In this document: piece after piece, positions 10,327-21,780 of the stretch | Layout: every line of letters begins with the position of its first letter | How positions within the stretch are numbered: position 1 is the first letter of the stretch | From: JAWKRB01 sp041389885 | Lineage (GTDB): Bacteria > Myxococcota_A > Polyangia > Polyangiales > Ga0077539 | Assembly (NCBI GenBank): GCA_041389885.1 | Contig: JAWKRB010000027.1 | Location: forward strand, 51,739 to 115,738 | DNA: 64,000 nucleotides | Direction: 5' to 3' | The notes under the pieces: generated by a model | The model's input: only the letters and a program-made list of their open reading frames with translations | What the model was told of the DNA's origin: nothing | The model's database searches: none | Program-made: the position numbers and the translations under genes

Positions 10327-10667
10327 CCGGGTCACTCTACCGATCCCTCTGAGGTTCGCCTTCGGCTGCGCCGACCCCAGCGGATGAAACGGGGCGTCGT
10401 TCGCGGGTCCATTGCTGACGAGGTCACAAGGTACGCGGCCGGGGTGCGTCACGCTACTTGATGTGTCCTTCGAGGGGATGCCTGCGCGGGGAGGGCGTTG
10501 AGTGCGACGAGGAGCGCTCCCGTCCGCCCGTGGGCGCCGCGACGGGCCTGGTTCTCACGCTCGAGCCGTGCTTCGGCCCCGCACCCTCTCCCCCCGCGGC
10601 GCGCGTGGGTCACGCAGGGGGCCCTGCGCCGCGTGCGTCGCGGGCGCGCCTGCGCTAGCACTCCCGC
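10327..10667. other. Intergenic region between divergent genes, 341 bp
   Basis: No frame here has convincing protein character. It should hold the promoters of the small lipoprotein (minus) and the YvlD-like membrane protein (plus). I see no clear -10/-35, sigma54 box, terminator or repeat. Confidence 0.4.
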
Positions 10668-11018
10668 ATGGATCAGCTCCTCGCGACCGTCGCGCGCTTC
10701 CTCGTGAACGGCGTGGCCGTGCTCATCGTCGCGACCTTCCTGCCAGGGATGAAGGTCGACCGCCTGCGCGACGCGGTGCTCTTCTCGGTGGTCGTCGCGT
10801 TCTTCAACGCCGCGGCGTGGAGCGCCTTCGCGCTGATCACCGTGCCCTTCGCGGTGGTCACTCTGGGCGTGGGCGCGCTGATCGTGAACGCCGCGGTCTT
10901 CCTCCTCGCCGACCGCGTGGTGTCGGGCGTGCGCATCTCCGGGTGGCTCAGCGCGGCCGCGGGGGCGGTGCTGGTCTCCCTGGTCAACGGCGGGCTCAGC
11001 CGCGCTCTCCTGGGCTGA
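10668..11018 (+). CDS. Phage-holin-superfamily / YvlD-like four-helix membrane protein
   Basis: This 116-residue protein consists almost entirely of four hydrophobic segments: ARFLVNGVAVLIVATFLPG, VLFSVVVAFFNAAAWSAF, FAVVTLGVGALIVNAAVFLL and WLSAAAGAVLVSLVNGGLS. Size, spacing, the LPGMKV turn after helix 1 and the VNxAxFLLADRVVxGVRI turn fit the PF04020 family (YvlD, 'phage holin family 4'), which are inner-membrane proteins, mostly chromosomal and not lytic. In some bacteria YvlD-type proteins belong to envelope-stress loci; nothing here supports a specific role. Starts at ATG 10668. Confidence 0.85.
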   Translation: MDQLLATVARFLVNGVAVLIVATFLPGMKVDRLRDAVLFSVVVAFFNAAAWSAFALITVPFAVVTLGVGALIVNAAVFLLADRVVSGVRISGWLSAAAGAVLVSLVNGGLSRALLG

Positions 11019-11027
11019 TCCGACGTC

Positions 11028-11273
11028 ATGAAGCCACGCCCCCTCTCGCGCCGCGCGCGCTTCATCGACCTCGGCGGCGACGCCTTCATGCCGCAACAAC
11101 GGATGCGCGAGATCCGCTGGGAGGAGGCGGTGATTCGCGCGCGGGTGAAGCGCGCCGAGGGCGGCGAGGTGAGCTTCACGCACGTGCACTTCCACTGTCC
11201 CTCGGGCTGCTGCCTGGGCACGCCCGTGGCGCGGGTTCACGACACCGAGCGCGAGCCTTCGCCCACGCGCTGA
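11028..11273 (+). CDS. Small protein with a His/Cys cluster
   Basis: An 81-residue frame begins 9 bp after the membrane-protein gene. Its centre reads IRARVKRAEGGEVSFTHVHF and then HCPSGCC, a His/Cys cluster (HVHFHCPSGCC) that could bind a metal, for example zinc or a redox metal. Codon use matches the neighbours. I do not recognise a family, and no paralogue is present in the window. The short spacing suggests cotranscription with the gene upstream. It could still be a chance frame. Confidence 0.5.
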   Translation: MKPRPLSRRARFIDLGGDAFMPQQRMREIRWEEAVIRARVKRAEGGEVSFTHVHFHCPSGCCLGTPVARVHDTEREPSPTR

Positions 11274-11295
11274 ACGACGCGCCGCGCAGCCACGC

Positions 11296-11439
11296 TCACC
11301 CCGCGCGCACCTCGGCGACCTCCATCCGCGTCGCGTCTTCAACCCCGCGCGAGAGGTCGCCGTCAAGGAGGTAGAGCGTCGCGGCGCCCCCGCGTGGTGC
11401 AGCGGCGCGAGCGAGAGCGCCTCACCCTCGCGCCACGCC
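11296..11439 (-). pseudogene. Degenerate, internally deleted copy of the metallophosphoesterase 3' region
   Basis: 11302-11390 matches 12591-12682 and 11390-11439 matches 12966-13015, the 3' end and an internal part of the phosphoesterase gene, in the same orientation. About 290 bp between them is missing; the junction lies at a shared C/G-rich string (GCGCCC...GCG), as in a microhomology deletion. The stop is kept here (TGA at 11298-11296, after MEVAEVRAG), whereas the full-length gene has lost the equivalent stop. The copy is not expected to make a functional protein. Confidence 0.8.
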
Positions 11440-11518
11440 TGCTCCTTGAGGTTGTTCCGGTTGGAGAGAGAGAGCACGTGACCGCGCGGGAGGGCGTCAC
11501 CGCGTAGAAGCTTCCATG

Positions 11519-11569
11519 CGAGCGGGATCGTTCGGGAGGCGCCCGCCGAGCGGCGAACGATCCCGCTCG
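11519..11569. repeat. Perfect 16-bp inverted repeat upstream of the Uma2 gene
   Basis: The arms CGAGCGGGATCGTTCG (11519-11534) and its exact reverse complement (11554-11569) flank a 19-bp GC-rich loop. It lies 56 bp before the Uma2 ATG. It could be an operator for a dimeric repressor or an RNA hairpin in the leader; there is no T-run, so it is not a classical terminator. Confidence 0.7.
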
Positions 11570-11624
11570 GTCGCTTCGCGCGGCTGCGTTGCCGCGCGTC
11601 CGAGCTGCGTGCCATGCTGCGGGG

Positions 11625-12661
11625 ATGAGCTCACCGCGCGCCTCGTCTCCCGCGTTGCTCGCGCCTGGAGCGTCGTCTCTTGGGGCGTACGCGCCGGGCC
11701 GTGACGATCGGCTGCCCGCGGTCGACGAGCGGCTGGTGGCGCCCGAGGCGCACGCCGAGATCGTCGACGGACGGGTGTACCGCACGATGGGCGCCAACGA
11801 GCCGCACGCGACGGAGCACACCGAGGTCGCGCACCTGCTCCGCGCGTGCCTCGCGCCGGGCTACCGGGTGGCGGTCGACATGCTCACCCGCATGACGAAG
11901 ACCACCGACGCGGCGCCCGACGTGAGCGTGTTCCCCGTGGAGCGCGATCCGGCCACGGGCGGGCGCAAGATCGAAGAGATCGCCTTCGAGGTGGCCGACA
12001 CCGAGTCGACCTCGCACGCGACCAAGAAGGCCCGCAAGCTCGCCATGCGCGGCGTGCGGCGGCTCTTCTACGTGCGCGTCGAGGACCACTCGGTGCACGA
12101 GTGGCAACACGCGACCGGGCAGTGGAGCGCGCTCTCCCTCGACGCGCACATCGAGGACCGCTGCTTCACGACGCCCATCCCCGTTCGCGCCCTCGCCGAC
12201 GAGATGCTCGCCGACGAGACGGTGGTGCGCGCCGTGCTCGCGAAGCGCCACCCTCTCATTGTCGCGGAGATCGAGCTTGGAGAGGCCCGCGGCGAGGCGC
12301 GCGGCGAGGCGCGCGGCGAGGCGCGCGGCGAGGCGCGCGGCGAGGCGCGCGGCGAGGCGCGAGGTGCGCTCCAGGGCCGACGCGATGCCCTGCGCGCGGT
12401 GCTCCAGGCGAAGGGCCTGGTGATCGCCGAGCGCGAGGACGCGCGCGTCGAGGCGTCTGCGCCGACGCCGCGACCTCGACCAACTGGATCATCGCCGCCG
12501 CGCGGGCGACGCGCTGCGCGACGGTGTTCGGCGACGACCCAGGCCGCGCAGGCGGGCGCGGCGTCGGCGCTCCAGAGCGTCCACCCCGCGTACACACCTC
12601 GGCGACCTCCATCAGCGTCGCGTCTTCCACCCCGCGCGAGAGGTCCGCGTCGAGGAGGTAG
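11625..12661 (+). CDS. Uma2-family (DUF820) PD-(D/E)XK nuclease-like protein, C-terminal frameshift
   Basis: The first 210 residues match the Uma2/DUF820 family: AHAEIVDGRVYRTMGANEPH, a central acidic strand APDVSVFPVERD, then IAFEVADTESTSHATKKARK, corresponding to the D...(D/E)xK-like nuclease core, and RLFYVRVEDHSVHEW. After PLIVAEIELG come seven GEAR tetrapeptides and a helix (DALRAVLQAKGLVIAERE). The usual ending (CADAATSTNWIIAAARATR) is one base out of frame, so a base is missing or two are extra near 12455. Uma2 proteins are multicopy in cyanobacteria and some myxobacteria; their biology is unclear. The flanks carry two copies of phosphoesterase sequence, suggesting insertion. Confidence 0.75.
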
Positions 12662-13623
12662 AGCGTCGCGGCGCCCTCCGCGTGCGCCTCGAGGCCCATC
12701 GCGTAGCGCACCTCTCCCCCGCGCACCGAGAGCGTGCGCAGCCCTCCCCGCGCGACCCCCCGGGCCTCGTCGGTCATGCTCGCCCACAGCAGCGCGCGAC
12801 ACTTCGCGTGCCCGGTGTGACCGCACGCCTGCGCGAGCCCCACCGGCAGCGCGCGGGGATCAAAGCGCCGCGGGCTCCTCGCGTCCCACGCGGCGTCGTC
12901 GCCCTCGGCTCGATGCGCGGGGCGGTGGTAGAGCAGCCCGCCCCCCTCGACCCCCAACGCCCCCGCGCGGTGCAGCGGCGCGAGCGAGAGCGCCTCGCCC
13001 TCGCGCCACGCCGCCAGCGCGCGGTCGAGGGCGCCGTTCAGCGCGGCGGCGATCTCACCCGCGCCGCGCGGCTCGCCCAGCAGCGCCAGCTCGCGGGCAG
13101 TGACCCCGGCGTGGGTGAGCAAGAGCTCGGTCCCGTCTTCGCGGAGCGCCCTCGCGGCGAGGCGCATCCGCCCCGCACGCAGGAGCGCCGAGACCCGCGC
13201 GCGCTGCGAGGCCGTGAAGCTGTGAAAGTCTCCCGCGATCACCCCTGGCGGAGGCAGATCGCCGTAACGCGTCCTAAAACCTTGTGCGGCAGGGTCTTCG
13301 AGCGCGAGCGCGCGGGCCTCGGCGAAGGCCGCGTCGTCGATCGCGGCGAACTCCATCACCCGCGCGAGGTCGTGGTTGCCCGCGAGGATCACCGCCTGCT
13401 CGGGCGCGTGCGACGCGAGCCACGAGAGCACGCGCTCGCCCTCGAGGCCCACCGCGATCGGGTCTCCATGAAAATCGAAATGGTCGCCGAGGGAGACCAG
13501 GCCTACGTCAGGGCGCAGGCGCTCGCCGTCGAGGAGCTGGTGGCGGCGGAGGAGGTCGAGCACCCGCGCGAAGGTCGTCTGCGGGTCTCCCAGGAGAAAC
13601 CACCGACGGCGACGCGCGGGCAC
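12256..13623 (-). CDS. Calcineurin-like metallophosphoesterase
   Basis: The product begins RRWFLLGDPQTTF and has the phosphoesterase metal ligands in order: LGDxQ (motif I), LVSLGDHFDFHG (II), ILAGNHDLAR (III), LLLTHAGV (IV) and ACGHTGHAKC (V). These bind two metal ions and hydrolyse phosphoester bonds. The genuine domain ends near 12590 with LMEVAEV. Beyond that the frame runs another 110 codons into sequence antisense to the Uma2 gene, because the original stop (still visible in the degenerate copy as EVRAG-stop) was altered. The extension is probably not a real domain. Substrate unknown. Confidence 0.85.
   Translation of the reverse strand: MPARRRRWFLLGDPQTTFARVLDLLRRHQLLDGERLRPDVGLVSLGDHFDFHGDPIAVGLEGERVLSWLASHAPEQAVILAGNHDLARVMEFAAIDDAAFAEARALALEDPAAQGFRTRYGDLPPPGVIAGDFHSFTASQRARVSALLRAGRMRLAARALREDGTELLLTHAGVTARELALLGEPRGAGEIAAALNGALDRALAAWREGEALSLAPLHRAGALGVEGGGLLYHRPAHRAEGDDAAWDARSPRRFDPRALPVGLAQACGHTGHAKCRALLWASMTDEARGVARGGLRTLSVRGGEVRYAMGLEAHAEGAATLYLLDADLSRGVEDATLMEVAEVCTRGGRSGAPTPRPPARPGSSPNTVAQRVARAAAMIQLVEVAASAQTPRRARPRARRSPGPSPGAPRAGHRVGPGAHLAPRRAPRRAPRRAPRRAPRRAPRRGPLQARSPRQ
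12279..12362 (+). repeat. 12-bp tandem repeat, seven copies, inside the Uma2 gene
   Basis: The unit GGCGAGGCGCGC is repeated seven times with almost no change and encodes GEAR x7, a charged, probably helical linker between the nuclease-like core and the C-terminal helix. Near-identical units make it prone to slippage; the unit is a multiple of three, so copy-number change would not shift the frame. Confidence 0.9.
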
Positions 13624-13630
13624 GGGCCGA

Positions 13631-14653
13631 CTACTGGAGCAGCGGGGCGAGGTAGGTCTCGACCTCGTCGGCGCCAGGGAGCGAGCCGCGGAAGGTGCTC
13701 GCCGAGGCGCGGCCCGAGTAGCCGTTGCAGGTGGTGGGCATTCCGCCGATGAGCACGCCCTGCTGGAGCTGCACGCCGGTCTGCGCCGACACCAGGCGAA
13801 TCACGCGGGTCTGCCGCACCCGAGGATAGGTGCGCGTCGAGCCGAGCACGCGGCGGCCGTTGCGGGTCTGCCACGTCTCGCAGGTGCCCAGCGGGATCTC
13901 CACCGGCGGCTCGAAGCACGCCACCACGTCGGTGTCGGCCACGTTCGTCGCGCGACGCGCAGACGGGATCAGAGACATCATCGTGTCCCACGTCGAGGCG
14001 GGGGAGCTCCGGGCGATGCCCACGACCTTGTGAGGGCGCGTGGCGGGGTTGTACATCCGCGCGCCCGCGACGCCGGTGCCGCTGCACACGGCGTTGAGCG
14101 CGCCGTAGGTCTCGCGCTCCTTCTTCTTCGCCGCCATCCCCATCGCCACGACGACGCCGCACACGCCCAGGAGCGCGACCACGCCGATGCCGATGAAGAG
14201 ACCCTTCTTCGAAGAGCCCGAGGGCTGCGGCGGCATCTGGTTGAAGCCCGGCTGCTGAAAGCCCTGGGGAGGATATCCGCCCTGCTGCGACGGAAATCCC
14301 CCGGGGGGCTGGCCGAAGCCGCCGGGGGGCTGGCCGAAGCCGCCGGGGGGCTGACCAAAGCCGCCGGGGGGCTGGCCGCCGGGGGGCTGGCCGAAGCCGC
14401 CGGGGGGCTGGCCGAAGCCGCCGGGGGGCTGACCGAAGCCGCCAGGGGGCTGACCGAAGCCGCCGGGGGGCTGGCCGCCGGGGGGCTGGCCGAAGCCCTG
14501 CGCCTGGCCAAAGCCAGGCTGGCTCGGCGCGCCGGGCTGCGAGCCAAAGCCGCCGGGCTGTGAGCCGAAGCCGCCCGGCCCCTGACCAAATCCACCCGGA
14601 GGTTGCCCTCCACCGGGGCCGTTGCCCCACCCACCACCAGGATTGCCTGCCAT
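13631..14653 (-). CDS. Gly/Pro/Gln-repeat single-pass membrane protein
   Basis: The 340-residue protein has a low-complexity cytoplasmic N-terminus (about residues 1-135) of GFGQPPG heptads, a transmembrane helix (LFIGIGVVALLGVCGVVVAM, about 153-172) after KK, and a C-terminal domain of about 165 residues (YGALNAVCSGTGVAGARMYN ... VETYLAPLLQ) with several cysteines, probably periplasmic. I recognise no family for that domain. Repetitive Gly/Pro/Gln tracts before one helix are seen in many myxobacterial proteins and may promote disordered or phase-separating behaviour. Transcribed divergently from the SNF2 gene across 203 bp in which I see no clear regulatory site. Confidence 0.8.
   Translation of the reverse strand: MAGNPGGGWGNGPGGGQPPGGFGQGPGGFGSQPGGFGSQPGAPSQPGFGQAQGFGQPPGGQPPGGFGQPPGGFGQPPGGFGQPPGGFGQPPGGQPPGGFGQPPGGFGQPPGGFGQPPGGFPSQQGGYPPQGFQQPGFNQMPPQPSGSSKKGLFIGIGVVALLGVCGVVVAMGMAAKKKERETYGALNAVCSGTGVAGARMYNPATRPHKVVGIARSSPASTWDTMMSLIPSARRATNVADTDVVACFEPPVEIPLGTCETWQTRNGRRVLGSTRTYPRVRQTRVIRLVSAQTGVQLQQGVLIGGMPTTCNGYSGRASASTFRGSLPGADEVETYLAPLLQ
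14297..14490 (-). repeat. 21-bp coding tandem repeat (GFGQPPG)
   Basis: About eight near-identical 21-bp units, interrupted twice by shorter units encoding GQPPG, form the middle of the N-terminal tract of the membrane protein. Identity at synonymous positions is very high, suggesting recent expansion or gene-conversion-like homogenisation. Confidence 0.8.
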
Positions 14654-14856
14654 GAGACCTACCGCCTTTGCTTTGAGAGGATCGCGAACGGGCTGCGCTC
14701 GCTGCGCGCGACCCTACAGCCAAGCATCGCCCTCGGCCAGAATGCGGCGGACATTCCTCGTCGCGCAGCGGGCTGGAGTGGCGGGGGCTTCGCGCCTCGG
14801 TCGGCAGAGTGGATTGCATCAGGGCGTGGGGTCGGCCACGATCTCGCCCCCCTCGC

Positions 14857-18166
<3,310 letters not shown>

Positions 18167-18213
18167 CGCGCGAAGTGGCGCGGGGGGCGCGCTCGTTGCT
18201 ACCAACGCCCACC

Positions 18214-18639
18214 ATGGCGCGACGGCAGCACTGGCTCGTGAAGAGCGAGCCCTTCAAATACCCCTGGTCCCAGCTCCTGCTCGACGGGCGCACGCACTGG
18301 GACGGCGTGCGCAACTACGAGGCGCGCAACAACCTCCGCGCGATGAAGCTCGGGGACCTCTGCCTCTTCTACCACTCCAACGAGGGCAAGGAGATCGTCG
18401 GCGTGGCCTCGGTCGTGCGCGAGGCCTACCCCGACCCGAGCAGCGACGAGGACTGGTCCTGCGTCGACGTCTCCCCCGTGCTCACCCTCGCGAAGCCCGT
18501 GACCCTCGACGCCGTGCGCGCGCGCAAGTCCCTCGCGGCGATGCAGATGCTCACCCGCAACCGGCTCTCGGTGACCCGCGTCACCCCGGCGGAGTTTCGC
18601 ACGATCCTCGCGATGGCCGAGAGCGCCCTGCCGGGCTGA
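18214..18639 (+). CDS. EVE-domain protein (thymocyte nuclear protein-like)
   Basis: The 141-residue protein is a stand-alone EVE domain: WLVKSEPFKYPWSQL at the start, then HWDGVRNYEARNNLRAMKLG, LCLFYHSNEGKEIVGVASVV and a C-terminal MQMLTRNRLSVTRVTPAEF. EVE/PUA-like domains form an aromatic pocket that can read modified bases such as 5-methylcytosine derivatives. This length and motif set match the widespread single-domain group related to human THYN1, whose bacterial role is unknown. It follows the SNF2 gene by 47 bp on the same strand and may share its transcript. Confidence 0.9.
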   Translation: MARRQHWLVKSEPFKYPWSQLLLDGRTHWDGVRNYEARNNLRAMKLGDLCLFYHSNEGKEIVGVASVVREAYPDPSSDEDWSCVDVSPVLTLAKPVTLDAVRARKSLAAMQMLTRNRLSVTRVTPAEFRTILAMAESALPG

Positions 18640-18673
18640 GGGCCGCTAACCGCTTGTCTCGCAAGGGCGTACC

Positions 18674-19576
18674 ATGCGCCCCATGGAACCCGCCGCCCTC
18701 GCCGCCCTCCTGCCCTTCGGCCTCATGTTCCTCGCGCTGCTGTCGCGCTCGGTGCGGCAGATCAACCAGTGGGAGACCGGGCTGAAATTCCGCCTCGGCA
18801 AGTTCGTCGGGCGCATGGAGCCCGGCCTCCACCTGATGATCCCGCTGGTCACGTCGATGATGCGCATCGACACCCGCATTCGAAACCGCGACCTGCCCGC
18901 GCAGATGGTGATCACCGCCGACAGCGTCACCGTGATGATCGACGCGGTGGTGTACTACCGCGTGGTCGACCCCGAGAAGGCCGCCCTCAACGTCGAGAAC
19001 TACGAGCTCGCCATCAAAGACCGCGCGAAGGTCGTGCTCCGCGACATCGTCGGCGAGACCACCCTCGACAACGTCCTCGAGCACCGCGAAGAGATCGCCG
19101 CCAAGGTGCGCGTGGCCGTCGAGCAGTTCGTCGCCCAGTGGGGCCTCCACGTCGAGCTCATCGCGCTGCAAGACATCCAGCTCCCCCCGGCCATGCAAGA
19201 GGTCATCGCCAAGCGCGCCATCGCCGAGCGCGACCGGCAGTACGTGATCATCAAGTCGCAGGCCGACGTCGAGAGCGCGCGCAACTTCGCCGAGGCCGCC
19301 CGCATCCTCGCCAGCGCCCCCGGCGCCATGGAGCTGCGCCGCCTCGAGGCCCTGCAGAACCTCTCCCACGTCGGCACCAACAAGGTCATCTTCGACCTCG
19401 CCAAGCCCTACGCCGACATCCAGCAGCAGGCCGCGGCGATGTCGGCGGCGATGACCGACGAGCAGCGCACCGGCGTGCGCGTCGACCCCGCCGTGCTCGC
19501 GCGCCCCGTGGTGCACCCGACCGCCGAGCAGGCCAACCCCGCCCTCACCGCCACCGTCGCCCGCCAGGGGGGATGA
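18674..19576 (+). CDS. SPFH/Band 7 membrane protein (slipin/stomatin-like)
   Basis: 300 residues. One N-terminal membrane segment (LLPFGLMFLALLSRSV) is followed by the SPFH domain: NQWETGLKFRLGKFVGRMEP, DLPAQMVITADSVTVMIDAV, YRVVDPEKAALNVENY and the helix IAKRAIAERDRQYVIIKSQA, ending in a coiled region. Slipins form large ring-like membrane scaffolds. The usual GxxxVxFRLG segment is present. No NfeD partner is visible; instead a 185-residue protein overlaps by four bases (ATGA), suggesting a functional pair. The ATG at 18674 has AAGGG six bases upstream; a second ATG follows three codons later. Confidence 0.9.
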   Translation: MRPMEPAALAALLPFGLMFLALLSRSVRQINQWETGLKFRLGKFVGRMEPGLHLMIPLVTSMMRIDTRIRNRDLPAQMVITADSVTVMIDAVVYYRVVDPEKAALNVENYELAIKDRAKVVLRDIVGETTLDNVLEHREEIAAKVRVAVEQFVAQWGLHVELIALQDIQLPPAMQEVIAKRAIAERDRQYVIIKSQADVESARNFAEAARILASAPGAMELRRLEALQNLSHVGTNKVIFDLAKPYADIQQQAAAMSAAMTDEQRTGVRVDPAVLARPVVHPTAEQANPALTATVARQGG

Positions 19577-20130
19577 CCTTCATCGACGCAGAGACCCTGC
19601 GGCGCAACGCGATCGAGCGACTTCGGGAGCTCAGCGCGGCGCCGTGGGTGATCCGCGCGCTGGAGGAGGGCGCGGTCACGATCCGCCACGCGGCCTCGCG
19701 CTGGAGCGCGTCGGAGGGTGACTTCGCCGCCCACGCCGTGACCCTCGGCGTCGACGCGGGCGCCCTCGCGCGCCTCGACGCCGACCCGCACGCGAGGGAG
19801 CTGCTCCTCGGCGCCCTGAGCGGCGCCACCGCCCGCAGGCCCCTGGAGTCGGTGAGCGACCTCTCCCTCGCCTGGGACGGCACCGCCGTCACCGAGGCGC
19901 AGAGCTACCGCGGCGCCCAGCGCGCGAAGGCCCCCGCGAGCCTCGACGAGGCCCTGCGCGCGTGGCTCGACGCGACCGGCGACGCGCGCGAGGCGCCCTG
20001 GTCGCTCCAGCACGCGCGCGAGCAGGTCACCCTCCGCGGCCCGCGCCCCGACGAACCCCGACGCGAGCGGGTCGAGCGCGCCCTCCGCGCCCTCACCGGC
20101 GCCCGCGCGGTGCGCTGGGAGCGCGGGTGA
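19573..20130 (+). CDS. Uncharacterised 185-residue protein coupled to the SPFH gene
   Basis: The ATG lies inside the SPFH stop (ATGA), so translation is probably coupled. The protein is soluble and mostly helical with many charged residues (ETLRRNAIERLRELSAAPW, DADPHARELLLGALSGATAR, EPRRERVERALRALTGARAV). It has no membrane segment, signal or cysteine. I recognise no family. Its position in the place often held by NfeD-like partners suggests it may act with the SPFH scaffold, but the sequence does not resemble NfeD. Confidence 0.7.
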   Translation: MTFIDAETLRRNAIERLRELSAAPWVIRALEEGAVTIRHAASRWSASEGDFAAHAVTLGVDAGALARLDADPHARELLLGALSGATARRPLESVSDLSLAWDGTAVTEAQSYRGAQRAKAPASLDEALRAWLDATGDAREAPWSLQHAREQVTLRGPRPDEPRRERVERALRALTGARAVRWERG

Positions 20131-20265
20131 CCCCCGCCGCCACCGTGGCGGAGATTCACACCCCGTGACCGTCGCGCCCGGAGCGATCGACCGCGGCGCC
20201 GGCCAGCGCCCGCCGTTCGCCGAGGACTTGGCGCAGGCACGGTCGCTGCACTGACGCACGGGGTG

Positions 20266-21780
20266 ATGCACGAACGACGCGACGACCCCGCGGCGGCCCT
20301 GCGACGCCCCCTCTGGTGGGCGGCCCTCGCGACGCTGCTGATCAACGACCACCTGCTCAAGGGCGCCGGGCTGCTCCCCGGGTGGCTCACCGGCAAGCTC
20401 TCCGACGTCGCCGGGATGCTCGTCGCGCCCGCCCTCGCGGCGTCGCTGATCCCCTTGCGCCGCAATGGGATGCGCGCCGCGGCCTTCGGCGCCGTGGCGC
20501 TGCTCTTCGCGCTCATCAAGCTCTCCCCCGAGGCCCGCGACGCGCTGGTCTCCGCCGCGGCGCTCGTCGGCCTGCGCTGGCGCATCGTCGTCGACCCCAC
20601 CGACCTCGTCGCCCTCGCGGCGCTGCCCGTGGGGTGGTCGCTCACGCGCCCGGCCTCGGGTCGTCGCGTCGCTTTGCAGCGCACGGCGATGGCCCTGGGT
20701 GGAGTGGCGTGCATGGCGACCAGCCAGCCCGACCCCGTCGCCGTCGAGGGCTACGAGGCGCAGGTGTTCATCGCCAACAACGTCGGCCGCCGGGTCGAGC
20801 TCGGGATCCGCTTCTCCGACGCGACCGTCGACTGCGCCGCCGCGCAGCTCTCGCCGGGCACGGTGATCGGCCGCGCGCTCTTTCAAGACGAGCTCGTGCG
20901 CGTGGGCCTCGACCCCAGAGAGACCTTTCCCCTCGACCCCGCCGCAGTGCGCGAGGCCCTCGCCCGCGCGGGGGTCACCGTCGCCCCGCCCGCCCCCGCG
21001 GGGCGCTGCGGCGTGGTGCTGATCACGGGCGAGGCGATGTCGGAGACGGTGATCCTCTGGCCGCTCTCGCTGCCTCGGCGCACGGTCGACCCGCGCGACC
21101 CCGGAGAGTCGCTGCAGAACGTGGGTCGGGTCTCGCTCACCGAAGAGGGCGGGCTCCGACGCGCCCGCGCGCTCTCCAGCGAGCTCTCGGTGCAGCCCCT
21201 CGCGCTGTCGTCAACCCACTGCGAGAGAAGGGGATCGAGCTACTCGTGGTCCGACCGCGTGCCCCCGAGGGCGGTGACCCTGCGCGACCTCGCCGAGGTC
21301 CCCGGCGGCTGCGTCGAGCTCACCCTGGTCGACGACGTGGGCGCGACCGACGCGTGGTTCCTCTGCGCGCCCCGCGACGCGGTGCCCTTCTCGCCCGGCG
21401 ACCGGATCACCTTCACCGTCACCAACGCCTTGTCGGGCAAGGGGATCGAGCTCAGGAGCGACCGCGCGCGCCTCTCGGTCTGGCGCGACGTCGGCATCCA
21501 GCCCGGCGCGTCTCCCCCCGACCTCGGCGCCCCCGTCGACACGGGCACTCTCTGCACCGGTCACCGCGACCCCTGCGGGGCGTTCACCCTCCCGCGCACC
21601 GTGCGCGTGGGGAGCGAGGCCGCCGTCACGCCCGGCGAGGGACCGATCGCGCTGTCTCCCACCCGCACCGCGTACTTCGGCCGCGCGGAGCACGTGCTGG
21701 CCACGCGCGGCACCTGCGACCCGAGCCTTCGCGCGCTGGGCATCGTCGTTGATTACACCGTCACCACCCGAGGTCTGTGA
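20266..21780 (+). CDS. Uncharacterised multi-pass membrane protein with a large extracytoplasmic domain
   Basis: The 504-residue product starts with four or five hydrophobic segments: WWAALATLLINDHLL, KLSDVAGMLVAPALAASLIP, MRAAAFGAVALLFALIKLSP, then VDPTDLVALAALPVGWS. The pattern LINDHLLK...LTGKLSDVAG...VDPTDLVAL recurs in many myxobacterial hypothetical proteins as far as I recall. After a last hydrophobic segment (ALGGVACMATSQ) comes a beta-rich domain of about 340 residues with paired cysteines (CVELTL, WFLCAPRD, LCTGHRDPCGAF). Function unknown. Its stop overlaps the next ATG by one base. An alternative frame near 21200 was considered and rejected because third-position G/C is worse there. 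Confidence 0.75.
   Translation: MHERRDDPAAALRRPLWWAALATLLINDHLLKGAGLLPGWLTGKLSDVAGMLVAPALAASLIPLRRNGMRAAAFGAVALLFALIKLSPEARDALVSAAALVGLRWRIVVDPTDLVALAALPVGWSLTRPASGRRVALQRTAMALGGVACMATSQPDPVAVEGYEAQVFIANNVGRRVELGIRFSDATVDCAAAQLSPGTVIGRALFQDELVRVGLDPRETFPLDPAAVREALARAGVTVAPPAPAGRCGVVLITGEAMSETVILWPLSLPRRTVDPRDPGESLQNVGRVSLTEEGGLRRARALSSELSVQPLALSSTHCERRGSSYSWSDRVPPRAVTLRDLAEVPGGCVELTLVDDVGATDAWFLCAPRDAVPFSPGDRITFTVTNALSGKGIELRSDRARLSVWRDVGIQPGASPPDLGAPVDTGTLCTGHRDPCGAFTLPRTVRVGSEAAVTPGEGPIALSPTRTAYFGRAEHVLATRGTCDPSLRALGIVVDYTVTTRGL

Noticed and set aside
12067..12826. Minus-strand frame overlapping the Uma2 gene
   Set aside because: Ser/Arg/Ala-rich and antisense to GEAR repeats and Uma2 motifs; no start signal or domain.
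21190..21300. Possible double frameshift in the multi-pass membrane protein gene
   Set aside because: The alternative frame reads plausibly but has more A/T at third positions and no similarity that requires it; the annotated frame is continuous.
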